NCBI RefSeq assembly: GCF_014195505.1
Contig: NZ_JACIBV010000001.1
Span: 5,022,001-5,086,000 of the forward strand
Source: Nonomuraea dietziae
GTDB taxonomy: Bacteria > Actinomycetota > Actinomycetes > Streptosporangiales > Streptosporangiaceae
Reading direction: 5' to 3'
Length of the DNA: 64,000 bases
Part shown: positions 39,951 to 48,200 of the stretch, piece after piece
How positions within the stretch are numbered: position 1 is the first letter of the stretch
Layout: each line of letters starts with the position of its first letter
Notes under the pieces: generated by a model
What the model saw: the letters and a program-made list of their open reading frames with translations, nothing else
The model's database searches: none
What the model was told of the DNA's origin: nothing
Position numbers and translations under genes: made by a program

Positions 39951-41390
39951 ATGCACAAACGGCGATTCTTCGGAGGAATCGCGCTTATCGCCGCCGCCTC
40001 CACCGGCTGCGGCATGGCCACCGCCTCCCCCGAGCGGGGACTCACCATCCCCGCCGAGCCCACAATGATCAGCTTTGTCGACCCCTCCCGCGTCGACGAG
40101 CTGACCACCAGGACACTCACCGCGGGTGACGCCGGCGACAAGGATGTGCACATCGTCTACCCCCAGCTGAAGGACGCCCCCGACCTCAACCGCAAGCTCG
40201 GCGCCCTCGCGCAGACCCAGCTCCGCCGCTTCACCGAGTCCACCGTCTCCGAGGGTCCCCGCCCTCGTCCCGAGCTCAACGTGGACTGGCAGCTGACCGC
40301 CGCCGACGACGACATCGTGGGCGTACGGCTGCGCACCGGCGAGTTCGCGGGCGCCACCTGGGCCAACTCTCTCCGCACCGTCTGGTACGACCGCTCCTCC
40401 CAGCAGGTCGTCGACTCCCCCGGCCTGGTCACGAGCCTGTACCCGCTGACCACGATCGTCCGCGAGGAGCTGAGGAAGCGCGGCTCCGAGGTCAGCTACG
40501 ACGCCGTGCGGCCCAACCCCGATCTGTTCGACTCCATGGCCTTCAACCCCGCGGGCGATCTCGTGGTGGAGTTCGACGACTACCAGGTGGGTCCTGGCGC
40601 GCTGGGCAGGGTGGCGGTCGCCGTACCGGAAGAGCAGGCGGAGCCGCTGCTGACGGAGACGGGACGGCGGGCGCGCGAGGCGGCGAAGGAGGCGACTCCT
40701 TCGCCGGCCGTCAGCGGGACCCCGGTCACCAGCCCACCGGCCACGAGCAGCAGGGCGGGAGGCGTGGACTGCGAGAAGGACAAGTGCGTGGCGCTGACCT
40801 TCGACGACGGCCCTGGGCCCTTCACGGGCGAGCTGCTGGAGCAGCTGAAGAGGGCGGGCGCGCGGGCGACGTTCTTCACCGTGGGCACGAACGTGGCGGC
40901 CAATCCCGAGCTGGTGACCGACATGCGGGAGCAGGGCCACCTGGTCGCCAACCACACCTGGTCGCATCGGGACCTGACCAAGCTGTCGAGCAGTAAGATC
41001 ACTGACGCCGTCGCCAGGGCGCAGAGCGTGATCAGCGCCGAGCTCGGACAGGCGCCCACGCTGCTCCGCCCGCCGTACGGGGCGGTGAACAAGCAGGTGG
41101 TCACGATCGCCCGCAGGCTCGGGCTCTCCCTGGTGAACTGGGACGTCGACACCAGGGACGGGCACGAAAGGAATCCGGCGGCGGTGGTGCGGAGGGCGGT
41201 CGCGGGCGCGCATCCTGGGGCGATCATCCTGATGCACGACGTGCACCGCACCACGGTCCAGGCGCTGCCCGCGATCCTGCGGCAGCTGGCCCAGAAGGGC
41301 TACACGTTCGTGACGGTCCCCGAGCTGTACGGCTCGGCGGGGATGCAGGCAGGACACACGTACACGTCGGGTAAGCGGCCCCTGACGTAG
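39951..41390 (+). CDS. Lipoprotein polysaccharide deacetylase with RsiV-like domain
   Basis: 479 residues. A lipobox (IAAASTGC) predicts a lipoprotein. Residues about 60-250 resemble the DUF3298/RsiV-type domain (VHIVYPQLKDAPDLNRKL; NPDLFDSMAFNPAGDLVVEF), then a Pro/Ser linker, then a NodB domain (about 275-460). That domain carries ALTFDDGPGPFT (catalytic Asp and metal site), HTWSHRDL (His pair), LLRPPYGAVN and ILMHDVH. It should de-N-acetylate peptidoglycan or another surface glycan outside the cell. Confidence 0.92.
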   Translation: MHKRRFFGGIALIAAASTGCGMATASPERGLTIPAEPTMISFVDPSRVDELTTRTLTAGDAGDKDVHIVYPQLKDAPDLNRKLGALAQTQLRRFTESTVSEGPRPRPELNVDWQLTAADDDIVGVRLRTGEFAGATWANSLRTVWYDRSSQQVVDSPGLVTSLYPLTTIVREELRKRGSEVSYDAVRPNPDLFDSMAFNPAGDLVVEFDDYQVGPGALGRVAVAVPEEQAEPLLTETGRRAREAAKEATPSPAVSGTPVTSPPATSSRAGGVDCEKDKCVALTFDDGPGPFTGELLEQLKRAGARATFFTVGTNVAANPELVTDMREQGHLVANHTWSHRDLTKLSSSKITDAVARAQSVISAELGQAPTLLRPPYGAVNKQVVTIARRLGLSLVNWDVDTRDGHERNPAAVVRRAVAGAHPGAIILMHDVHRTTVQALPAILRQLAQKGYTFVTVPELYGSAGMQAGHTYTSGKRPLT

Positions 41391-41409
41391 GTAAGCCTTG
41401 CCGGGGACA

Positions 41410-41415
41410 TATAGT
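41410..41415 (+). promoter_or_regulatory. Probable -10 element for a leaderless transcript
   Basis: TATAGT lies 8 bp before the GTG of the leader ORF at 41,424, so the transcript could begin at or next to that GTG. No good -35 is seen at the usual distance. Confidence 0.5.
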
Positions 41416-41423
41416 TAGGCACC

Positions 41424-41519
41424 GTGACCCGAACCGTCCTCTTCGCCCGCCTGCACGTTGACCTGTGCCGGCTCGCGGCAGGGCTGTGTCGCCCCTCCCG
41501 TTCTCTCGCGTCGGCCTGA
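41424..41519 (+). CDS. 31-residue cysteine-containing leader peptide upstream of korAB
   Basis: GTG 41,424 to TGA 41,519 encodes MTRTVLFARLHVDLCRLAAG followed by LCRPSRSLASA. The LHVDLCR...LCR core matches the actinomycete 'putative leader peptide' pattern (HVDLCR with a second Cys seven residues on) that precedes sulfur and cysteine genes. Such short ORFs let ribosome stalling at Cys codons control downstream expression. Alternative hairpins follow at 41,534-41,553. A regulatory role for korAB is inferred from position. Confidence 0.65.
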   Translation: MTRTVLFARLHVDLCRLAAGLCRPSRSLASA

Positions 41520-41533
41520 CTTTCACCGCGTTT

Positions 41534-41553
41534 ACCCGTGACGGGTGTCACGG
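41534..41553 (+). promoter_or_regulatory. Mutually exclusive hairpins, candidate attenuator for korAB
   Basis: CCGTGAC-gggt-GTCACGG (41,536-41,553) overlaps ACCCG-tga-CGGGT (41,534-41,546), so only one can form at a time. They start 15 nt after the leader-ORF stop and about 75 nt before korA. No T-run follows the larger stem, so control may act through a block other than intrinsic termination. Confidence 0.5.
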
Positions 41554-41626
41554 AAACGTGTGACCCCCGAGGACTTAGCATGGAATACGAGAACGTGCCA
41601 CGAGCGCAGTCGAGGAGGACTTCGCT

Positions 41627-43462
41627 GTGACTAAGCAGGTTCAGCAACTCGACCGAGTGGTCATCCGGTTCGCCGGCGACTCCGGTGACGGCATGCAGCT
41701 CACCGGCGACCGCTTCACGGCAGGGACGGCGGAGTTCGGCAACGACCTGTCCACGCTCCCCAACTTCCCCGCCGAGATTCGCGCGCCCGCAGGAACCCTG
41801 CCCGGCGTCTCGAGTTTCCAGCTGCACTTCGCCGACCACGACATCCTGACGCCGGGCGACTCGCCGAACGTCCTGGTCGCGATGAATCCGGCGGCGCTGA
41901 AGGCCAACCTGGGCGACCTGCCCAAGGGCGCCGACATCATCGCCAACACCGACGAGTTCACCAAGCGCAACCTCCAGAAGGTCGGCTACGACGCCAATCC
42001 GCTCGAGGACGACTCGCTGCGCGAGTGGCGCGTCCACGCGGTGCCGCTGACCTCGCTGACGGTGACGGCCCTCGAGGGCTTCGACCTGTCGAAGAAGGAC
42101 GCCGAGCGCTCCAAGAACATGTTCGCCCTCGGGCTGCTGAGCTGGCTCTACCACCGGCCGACCGAGCACACGATCAGCTTCCTCGAGCAGAAGTTCGCCA
42201 AGAAGCCCGAGATCGCCAAGGCCAACATCGCGGCCTTCCAGGCGGGCTGGAACTACGGCGAGACGACCGAGTCCTTCTCGGTGTCCTACGAGGTCAAGCC
42301 GGCCCAGCTGGCCCCTGGCGTCTACCGCAACATCTCGGGTAACCAGGCGCTGGCCTACGGCCTGATCGCGGCGAGCGTCCAGTCGAAGCTGCCGCTCTTC
42401 CTCGGGTCGTACCCGATCACGCCGGCCTCCGACATCCTGCACGAGCTGTCCAGGCACAAGCGGTTCGGCATCCGCACCTTCCAGGCGGAGGACGAGATCG
42501 CGGGCGTCGGCGCGGCGCTCGGCGCGGCGTTCGGCGGCGCGCTGGGCGTGACCACGACCAGCGGCCCCGGTGTGGCGCTGAAGGCCGAGACGATCGGCCT
42601 CGCCGTCATGACCGAGCTGCCGCTGATCCTGGTGGACGTGCAGCGGGCAGGCCCTTCGACCGGCATGCCGACCAAGACCGAGCAGACCGACCTGCTGATG
42701 GCGATGTTCGGCCGCAACGGCGAGTCGCCGGTGCCGATCGTGGCGCCGAGCACGCCGAGCGACTGCTTCGACGCGGCGATCGAGGCCGCGCGCATCGCGG
42801 TGAAGTACCGCACGCCGGTCTACCTGCTGTCCGACGGCTACCTCGCCAACGGCTCCGAGCCGTGGCGTCTGCCGGAGGTCTCCGACCTTCCCGACATCTC
42901 CACCGAGTTCGCGGTCAAGACCGACGAGGAGTTCCAGCCCTACGTCCGTGACCCCGAGACGCTGTCGCGGCCGTGGGCCATCCCCGGTACGGCGGGCCTC
43001 GAGCACCGCATCGGCGGCATCGAGAAGGCCAACGGCTCGGGCAACATCTCCTACGACCCGAACAACCACGACCTCATGGTCAGGCTCCGCCAGTCCAAGA
43101 TCGACGGCATCGACGTGCCCGCCCTCGAGGTCGACGACCCCGAGGGCGACGCCAGGGTGCTGGTTCTGGGCTGGGGCTCGACCTACGGTCCCATCGCGGC
43201 AGCCGTACGAAGGATCAGGAAGTCGGGCGGCAAGGTCGCCCAGGCCCACCTGCGCCACCTGAACCCCCTGCCGGCCAACACCGGCGAGGTGCTCAAGAGC
43301 TACGACAAGGTGCTCCTGCCCGAGATCAACCTCGGCCAGCTGGCGCTGCTGCTGCGCGCGAAGTTCCTGGTCGACATCATCAGCTACAACCGCGTGCGCG
43401 GGCTCCCGTTCAAGGCCGAGGAGCTGGCCGGAGTCATCCAGGACGTGATCGACAGTGAGTGA
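41627..43462 (+). CDS. korA: 2-oxoacid:ferredoxin oxidoreductase, fused gamma/alpha subunit
   Basis: 611 residues. The N-terminal gamma domain (about 10-190) contains FAGDSGDGMQLTGDRF; the alpha domain (about 220-605) contains SYPITPASDILHELS and ALGAAFGGALGVTTTSGPGV. With KorB it oxidatively decarboxylates 2-oxoglutarate (or a related 2-oxoacid) to acyl-CoA and reduces ferredoxin. The GTG start has GAGGAGGA 7 nt upstream. It overlaps korB by 8 bp. In actinomycetes KorAB can serve as an alternative to 2-oxoglutarate dehydrogenase. It sits next to the partial complex I cluster. Confidence 0.95.
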   Translation: MTKQVQQLDRVVIRFAGDSGDGMQLTGDRFTAGTAEFGNDLSTLPNFPAEIRAPAGTLPGVSSFQLHFADHDILTPGDSPNVLVAMNPAALKANLGDLPKGADIIANTDEFTKRNLQKVGYDANPLEDDSLREWRVHAVPLTSLTVTALEGFDLSKKDAERSKNMFALGLLSWLYHRPTEHTISFLEQKFAKKPEIAKANIAAFQAGWNYGETTESFSVSYEVKPAQLAPGVYRNISGNQALAYGLIAASVQSKLPLFLGSYPITPASDILHELSRHKRFGIRTFQAEDEIAGVGAALGAAFGGALGVTTTSGPGVALKAETIGLAVMTELPLILVDVQRAGPSTGMPTKTEQTDLLMAMFGRNGESPVPIVAPSTPSDCFDAAIEAARIAVKYRTPVYLLSDGYLANGSEPWRLPEVSDLPDISTEFAVKTDEEFQPYVRDPETLSRPWAIPGTAGLEHRIGGIEKANGSGNISYDPNNHDLMVRLRQSKIDGIDVPALEVDDPEGDARVLVLGWGSTYGPIAAAVRRIRKSGGKVAQAHLRHLNPLPANTGEVLKSYDKVLLPEINLGQLALLLRAKFLVDIISYNRVRGLPFKAEELAGVIQDVIDSE

Positions 43463-44498
43463 CACCTTGAACGGCAAGGGCCTGGCCCTCGTCCCGAAGA
43501 CCGATGCCAAGCAGACCCTCAAGGACTTCAAGTCCGACCAGGAGGTCCGCTGGTGCCCCGGCTGCGGCGACTACGCCATCCTGGCCGCGGTGCAGAGCTT
43601 CCTGCCCGAGCTGGGCCTGCGTCGCGAGAACATCGTGTTCGTCTCGGGCATCGGCTGCTCCAGCCGGTTCCCTTACTACCTCGACACCTACGGCTTCCAC
43701 TCCATCCACGGTCGCGCCCCCGCGATCGCGACGGGGCTGGCCTCCTCCAGGCCCGACCTGAGCGTGTGGGTGATCACGGGTGACGGCGACGCGCTGTCGA
43801 TCGGCGGCAACCACCTGATCCACGCGCTGCGCCGCAACGTCAACCTCAACATCCTGCTGTTCAACAACAGGATCTACGGTCTGACCAAGGGCCAGTACTC
43901 CCCCACCTCCGAGATCGGCAAGATCACCAAGTCGACCCCGATGGGCTCGCTGGACAAGCCGTTCAACCCGATCTCGCTGGCGCTGGGTGCCGAGGCGTCC
44001 TTCGTGGCCCGCACGATCGACTCCGACCGCAAGCACCTGCAGTCGGTGCTGCGCGAGGCCACGGCGCACAGGGGCACGTCGCTGGTGGAGATCTACCAGA
44101 ACTGCAACATCTTCAACGACAACGCCTTCGAGCAGCTGAAGGACCCGGAGATCCGCGACGACATCACGCTGCGCCTCGAGCACGGGCAGCCGATCGCGAG
44201 CGCGTCCAAGGCCGTGGTCAGGGCGGCGAACGGCGGGCTCGACGTGGTGCCGCTGGCCGAGGCGGGCGACCGCGTCCTGGTGCACGACGCGCACAACCCC
44301 GACCCCTCGGTGGCGTTCGCGCTGTCGCGCCTGGACGAGCCCGCCTTCGAGCACGTGCCGATCGGGATCTTCCGGCAGGTCGAGCGGCCCGCCTACGACA
44401 CGCTGATGGCCGAGCAGCTCGAGGAGGCCGTGGCACAGAAGGGCCCTGGCGACCTGAGTGACCTGCTGATGGGCGGCGACACCTGGCGCATCGGCTAG
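43455..44498 (+). CDS. korB: 2-oxoacid:ferredoxin oxidoreductase, beta subunit
   Basis: 347 residues. VRWCPGCGDYAILAAVQ starts the beta domain with iron-sulfur/TPP-site cysteines; GIGCSSRFPYYLDTYGFHS continues it; ITGDGDALSIGGNHLIHALR is the TPP-Mg motif, ending LFNNRIYGLTKGQYSPTS. A third Cys lies in IYQNCNIFND. The [4Fe-4S] cluster in this subunit hands electrons to ferredoxin. The GTG at 43,455 overlaps korA. A strong palindromic terminator follows 12 bp after the stop. Confidence 0.95.
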   Translation: MSDTLNGKGLALVPKTDAKQTLKDFKSDQEVRWCPGCGDYAILAAVQSFLPELGLRRENIVFVSGIGCSSRFPYYLDTYGFHSIHGRAPAIATGLASSRPDLSVWVITGDGDALSIGGNHLIHALRRNVNLNILLFNNRIYGLTKGQYSPTSEIGKITKSTPMGSLDKPFNPISLALGAEASFVARTIDSDRKHLQSVLREATAHRGTSLVEIYQNCNIFNDNAFEQLKDPEIRDDITLRLEHGQPIASASKAVVRAANGGLDVVPLAEAGDRVLVHDAHNPDPSVAFALSRLDEPAFEHVPIGIFRQVERPAYDTLMAEQLEEAVAQKGPGDLSDLLMGGDTWRIG

Positions 44499-44510
44499 AG
44501 CACGGACCTT

Positions 44511-44541
44511 CGGCCCGCAGAGGATCATCCTCTGCGGGCCG
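44511..44541. terminator. Bidirectional terminator between korB and rmlC
   Basis: CGGCCCGCAGAGGAT and its exact complement ATCCTCTGCGGGCCG flank a single C, forming a 31-bp near-perfect palindrome. It is placed between two convergent genes (korB stop 44,498, rmlC stop 44,545) and should stop transcription from both sides. Confidence 0.85.
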
Positions 44542-44544
44542 ATT

Positions 44545-45147
44545 TCATGCGGAGCCGAGCTTGGCGTAGTAGGCCAGGCAGTCGTCATACGAAGGGAGCA
44601 GACCCTGCTCGGCCGCCTGGGCCAGCGAGGGCGCGGCGGCGTCTTTCGGTGAGAGCAGGGGCTCGACCCCGTCGGGCCACGCGATGCCGAGGTCGGGGTC
44701 GAGGGGGTGGATCCCGTGCTCCCGGCCGGGCGCGTACGGCTCGGAGCAGAGATACACGACGGTGGCCCGCTCGCTCAGCGCCATGAAGGCGTGTCCGAGC
44801 CCTTCGGCGAGGTAGAGCGACCGCCGGGAGCGCTCGTCGAGAGCGACCGCCTCCCAGCGGCCGAAGGTCGGCGAGCCGACGCGAACGTCCACCACCACGT
44901 CGAGCACCTCTCCCGCCACGCACGTGACGTACTTCGCCTGCCCGGGGGGCACCGCCGCGAAGTGGACGCCCCTGAGCACCCCCGCGCGGGACACCGAGCA
45001 GTTGGCCTGCGCGAGGCGCAGGTGATGACCGGCCGCGCCGCTCAGGCTGTCCGCCCTGAACCACTCCAGGAAGGCGCCTCTGTCGTCCTCGTGGACGGTC
45101 GGGGAGTGAACGTGGGCTCCCTCGATCGTGAGTTGTTCCGTGTGCAC
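44545..45147 (-). CDS. rmlC: dTDP-4-dehydrorhamnose 3,5-epimerase
   Basis: 200 residues with a RmlC cupin: HEDDRGAFLEWFRADSLSG, the active-site-region QANCSVSRAGVLRGVHFA (conserved SxxGxLRGxH), VVDVRVGSPTFGRWEAVAL, and GLGHAFMALSERATVVYLCS. It makes the third step of dTDP-L-rhamnose synthesis. The GTG at 45,147 has GGAGGGG just upstream. rmlD and the rmlB end lie at the far right end of the window, so the rhamnose genes bracket the polysaccharide region. Confidence 0.94.
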   Translation of the reverse strand: MHTEQLTIEGAHVHSPTVHEDDRGAFLEWFRADSLSGAAGHHLRLAQANCSVSRAGVLRGVHFAAVPPGQAKYVTCVAGEVLDVVVDVRVGSPTFGRWEAVALDERSRRSLYLAEGLGHAFMALSERATVVYLCSEPYAPGREHGIHPLDPDLGIAWPDGVEPLLSPKDAAAPSLAQAAEQGLLPSYDDCLAYYAKLGSA

Positions 45148-45227
45148 AGGACCCCTCCGGTCGCTGGGGTGCGTACGGCTCGCGACTCCGCGGGGGAGCC
45201 GCGAGCCGTACGCGTCGGATCAGATGA

Positions 45228-48200
45228 TCAGGGAACGGTCACCGTCTGGGTGGAGACGCTGGTGCGGTCGTCCGTTCCTGTCACCGTGAGGGTGATGCGG
45301 TAGGTGCCCGCCTGGGCGTAGGAGTGCTGGGCGGTGACCCCGCTGCCGACCTGGCCGTCGGCGAAGCTCCAGGTGTAGGAGTCGATGGGCGCGGAGCCCG
45401 GGGTCGAGGCCGTGGCGTCGACCGAGCACGCCAGGGCGGTGCACGCGGCCGTGAAGGCGGCCGTGGGTCCCGATGCCGTGCTCGTGGCGGAGAAGTCGTC
45501 CACGGTCAGCAGGACCGGCGGGTTGGTGGCCGTGCCCGAGAGGTACGAGGCCAGGCCCACCCCTCCAGGCGCCTGCATGCCTGCCGTGGCGTCCGTCACC
45601 GTGGCCTGCCACCCCGCGGGCTCGGCCGCCGCCTGGTTCCAGACCTTCGCCGAGATCGTCGTGGGCGAGGTGCCGGTGACCTGCAGCCGGATCCTGAGCA
45701 CATCCCCCGCCGCGTAGGACAGGCCGGGGATCAGCTGCTCGGTGGTCAGCAGGTTGTCGGTGTTCGGCGCGGTGATCCTGGTGAGCGCCAGCGCCACCCC
45801 TGTGGGCAGCAGCCGCACTCTGGCGCGGTACTCGCCCTGGCCGCTCACCCGCCTGCCGACGGCCCAGATGTAGGTGCCGTTGCCGGTTCCCGTCTTGTCC
45901 GCCGACACCTTGAACGTGAGGTCGGTGTCCGTGCTCGACACCGAGTCGAGGAAGGCGCGGGGGCCCGCGGTCGTCGCCGGAAGGTTGATCTTGGCCGCGT
46001 TGCCGTTCACGGAGAAGTTCGCGCTGCCTCCGAGGAGGCTCCAGGCTCCGCCCGTGTCGGCGTTGCCGAGCGAGCCGCTGACCGTACGGGAGAAGGCGTC
46101 CGCGGCGAGGACGGACGGCGGGTTGTCCGGCGGGCGGGGCACCGCCACCTGACTGCTCTGGCCCGTGGCGCTGTCGTCGTCGGTGACGGTCAGCGTGACC
46201 GTGTAGTCACCTGCGGCCTGGTAGGTGTGCGTCGCGTTGGCCCCTGTGCCGCTCTGCCCGTCGCCGAAGTTCCACGCGTAGCCCTCCACGGTGCCGTCGG
46301 GGTCGTCGGAGGCGGTGCCGTCGAACGCGCACTCCAGGTCTTCGCACGACACGGTGAAGGAGGCCGTGGGCGGCTGGTTGGCAGGACCCGAGCCCGAGCC
46401 CTTCTGCCAGTGTTCGGACACCTGGGCGGCGCTCAGCGTGGCGGAGTAGATCGCCACCTCGTCGAGCGTGCCCGCGAAGTCGTCGCTGGACGGCCTGGCG
46501 GGCCAGGCGTTGAGGTTGTCGCCGCCGACTCGCCAGTAACCCGTGTAGCCTTCGGCGCTGGTCTGCTGGTGGGTGCCGACAGCGGCGCCGTCGACGTACA
46601 GCGTCATGCCGCCCGAGCCCTGCGTGGCGACCACGTGGTGCCACTGGCCGTCGTTGTAGGCGGTCGGCGTGGTGATCAGGTTGAACGCGCCGGTGTAGGT
46701 GCCGAAGGTGAGCTTGCCGTCGTTGCCCATGTAGACGTGGCGGTCGTAGTTCCCGCTGGTGCCGCTGGCGGCGTTGCCGAAGCCGACGAGCTTGCCGCCG
46801 CTCGTGGTGGTCGTCTTGAACCACAGCTCGGCGGAGTAGGTGGTCGGGTTGGAGACGGGCGCGGTCGAGATCACCCTGCCGCCGTTGACCGCGATCGCGG
46901 GGTTGCCGGTTCCGGTGATCGCGCCGGGCTGCCCGTAGGTGACGCCGGTGGCGGTGTAGGTCCCGGGCGTGCCGGTCTGGCCGGAGTCGGCGGCCACCGT
47001 TCCGCTCGCCTCGCCGAGGCGCCAGTACAGGCTCGGCTCGTCGTCGTCGACCGATCTGCCGTAGTCGTCGGTGGGCCTCGGCGGAAGGGTGCTCGTCCTG
47101 CCGCTGGCGACGAAGTGCTCGTTGACCTTGGTCAGGGACAGGGCGGACGGGTAGATCGCCACCTCGTCGATGTCACCTGCCAGGTAGCGGCTGGTGGGCT
47201 GGGCCGGCCAGCCGTTCAGGTTGTCGCCGCCGACGCGCCAGTATCCGCCGTACGGCTGGGCGCCAGTCGTGCCGGCGTCCTGCGCCACCCTGCGCCCGTC
47301 GACGTACAGGGCGATGCCGCCCGAGCCCTGCGTGGCGACGATGTGGTGCCACTGCCCGTCGTTGTAGGCCGCGGAGCTGTTGACCGTGCGGACACCGCCC
47401 GGATACACGCCGAACCACACGCGTCCCGCGTTGTCCATGTAGACGTGGCGGTCGTAGTTGGAGCTGTCGCCGGTCGCCGCGTTGCCGTAGCCGACGATCT
47501 TGCCGCCGCTGGTGGAACTGGTCCTGATCCACGCTTCGATGCTGAAGCTGGTCGTCGCGTTCTCCATGGACAGGGTCCTGGTGAATCCCGTGCCCGTGCC
47601 GTTGAAGGCCGCGGAGGCGTCGGTGTCACCGTTGATCGCGCCGGGAGAGCCGTGGCCCACCCCTGCCTCGCGGGTCGAGTCGAGGAAGCCCGCATAGTCG
47701 TAGGCGAGCGCGCCGCTGCTCTCGCCCAGGCGCCAGTAGCGGGCGGCGCCGTCGCCGACGACCTTCTGCGCGTAGGCGCTCATGGAGCCGGACGACGAGA
47801 TCGTCACCGGCGCCGACGTCCCGCTGCCGACCGTGTTGCCCGACGGGTCGACGGCACGGATGCGGTAGGTGTGGGTCGATCCTGGGGCCAGGCCGGTGTC
47901 GATGAAGCCGAGCGAGGGCAGCGTCCAGAAGTTCGACTTGTACTCCACCTCGCCGACCGGCGTGGAGCCGCCGTCGCGCAGGACCTGGTACTTCAGCTTC
48001 TCCTGGTCGCGGTCCCAGGTGGCCTGCCAGCTCACTCTGGCGGTGCCCGCGTTGAGCGAGACGGCGCTCGGCGTCAACGTGGGCAGGGCGAGGGGGCCTG
48101 AGTCCTTGGGCGCGCCGGCCTTGACGGCGAAGCGGGTCAGGCCCTGCTGCGGCGCGCCGTTGACCGTGGTGAACTCGCCGCCCATGACGAGGTACTGCGA

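Noticed and set aside
41300..43531. Minus-strand open frame of 743 codons opposite korA
   Set aside because: korA has full family conservation and a good ribosome site; the antisense frame is His/Arg/Leu-rich with no motif.
45324..48101. Long plus-strand open frame of 925 codons opposite the LamG protein
   Set aside because: It lies entirely antisense to a well-supported secreted multidomain gene and encodes Arg/Gly/Val-rich sequence without domains; this is the usual mirror frame of GC-rich coding DNA.
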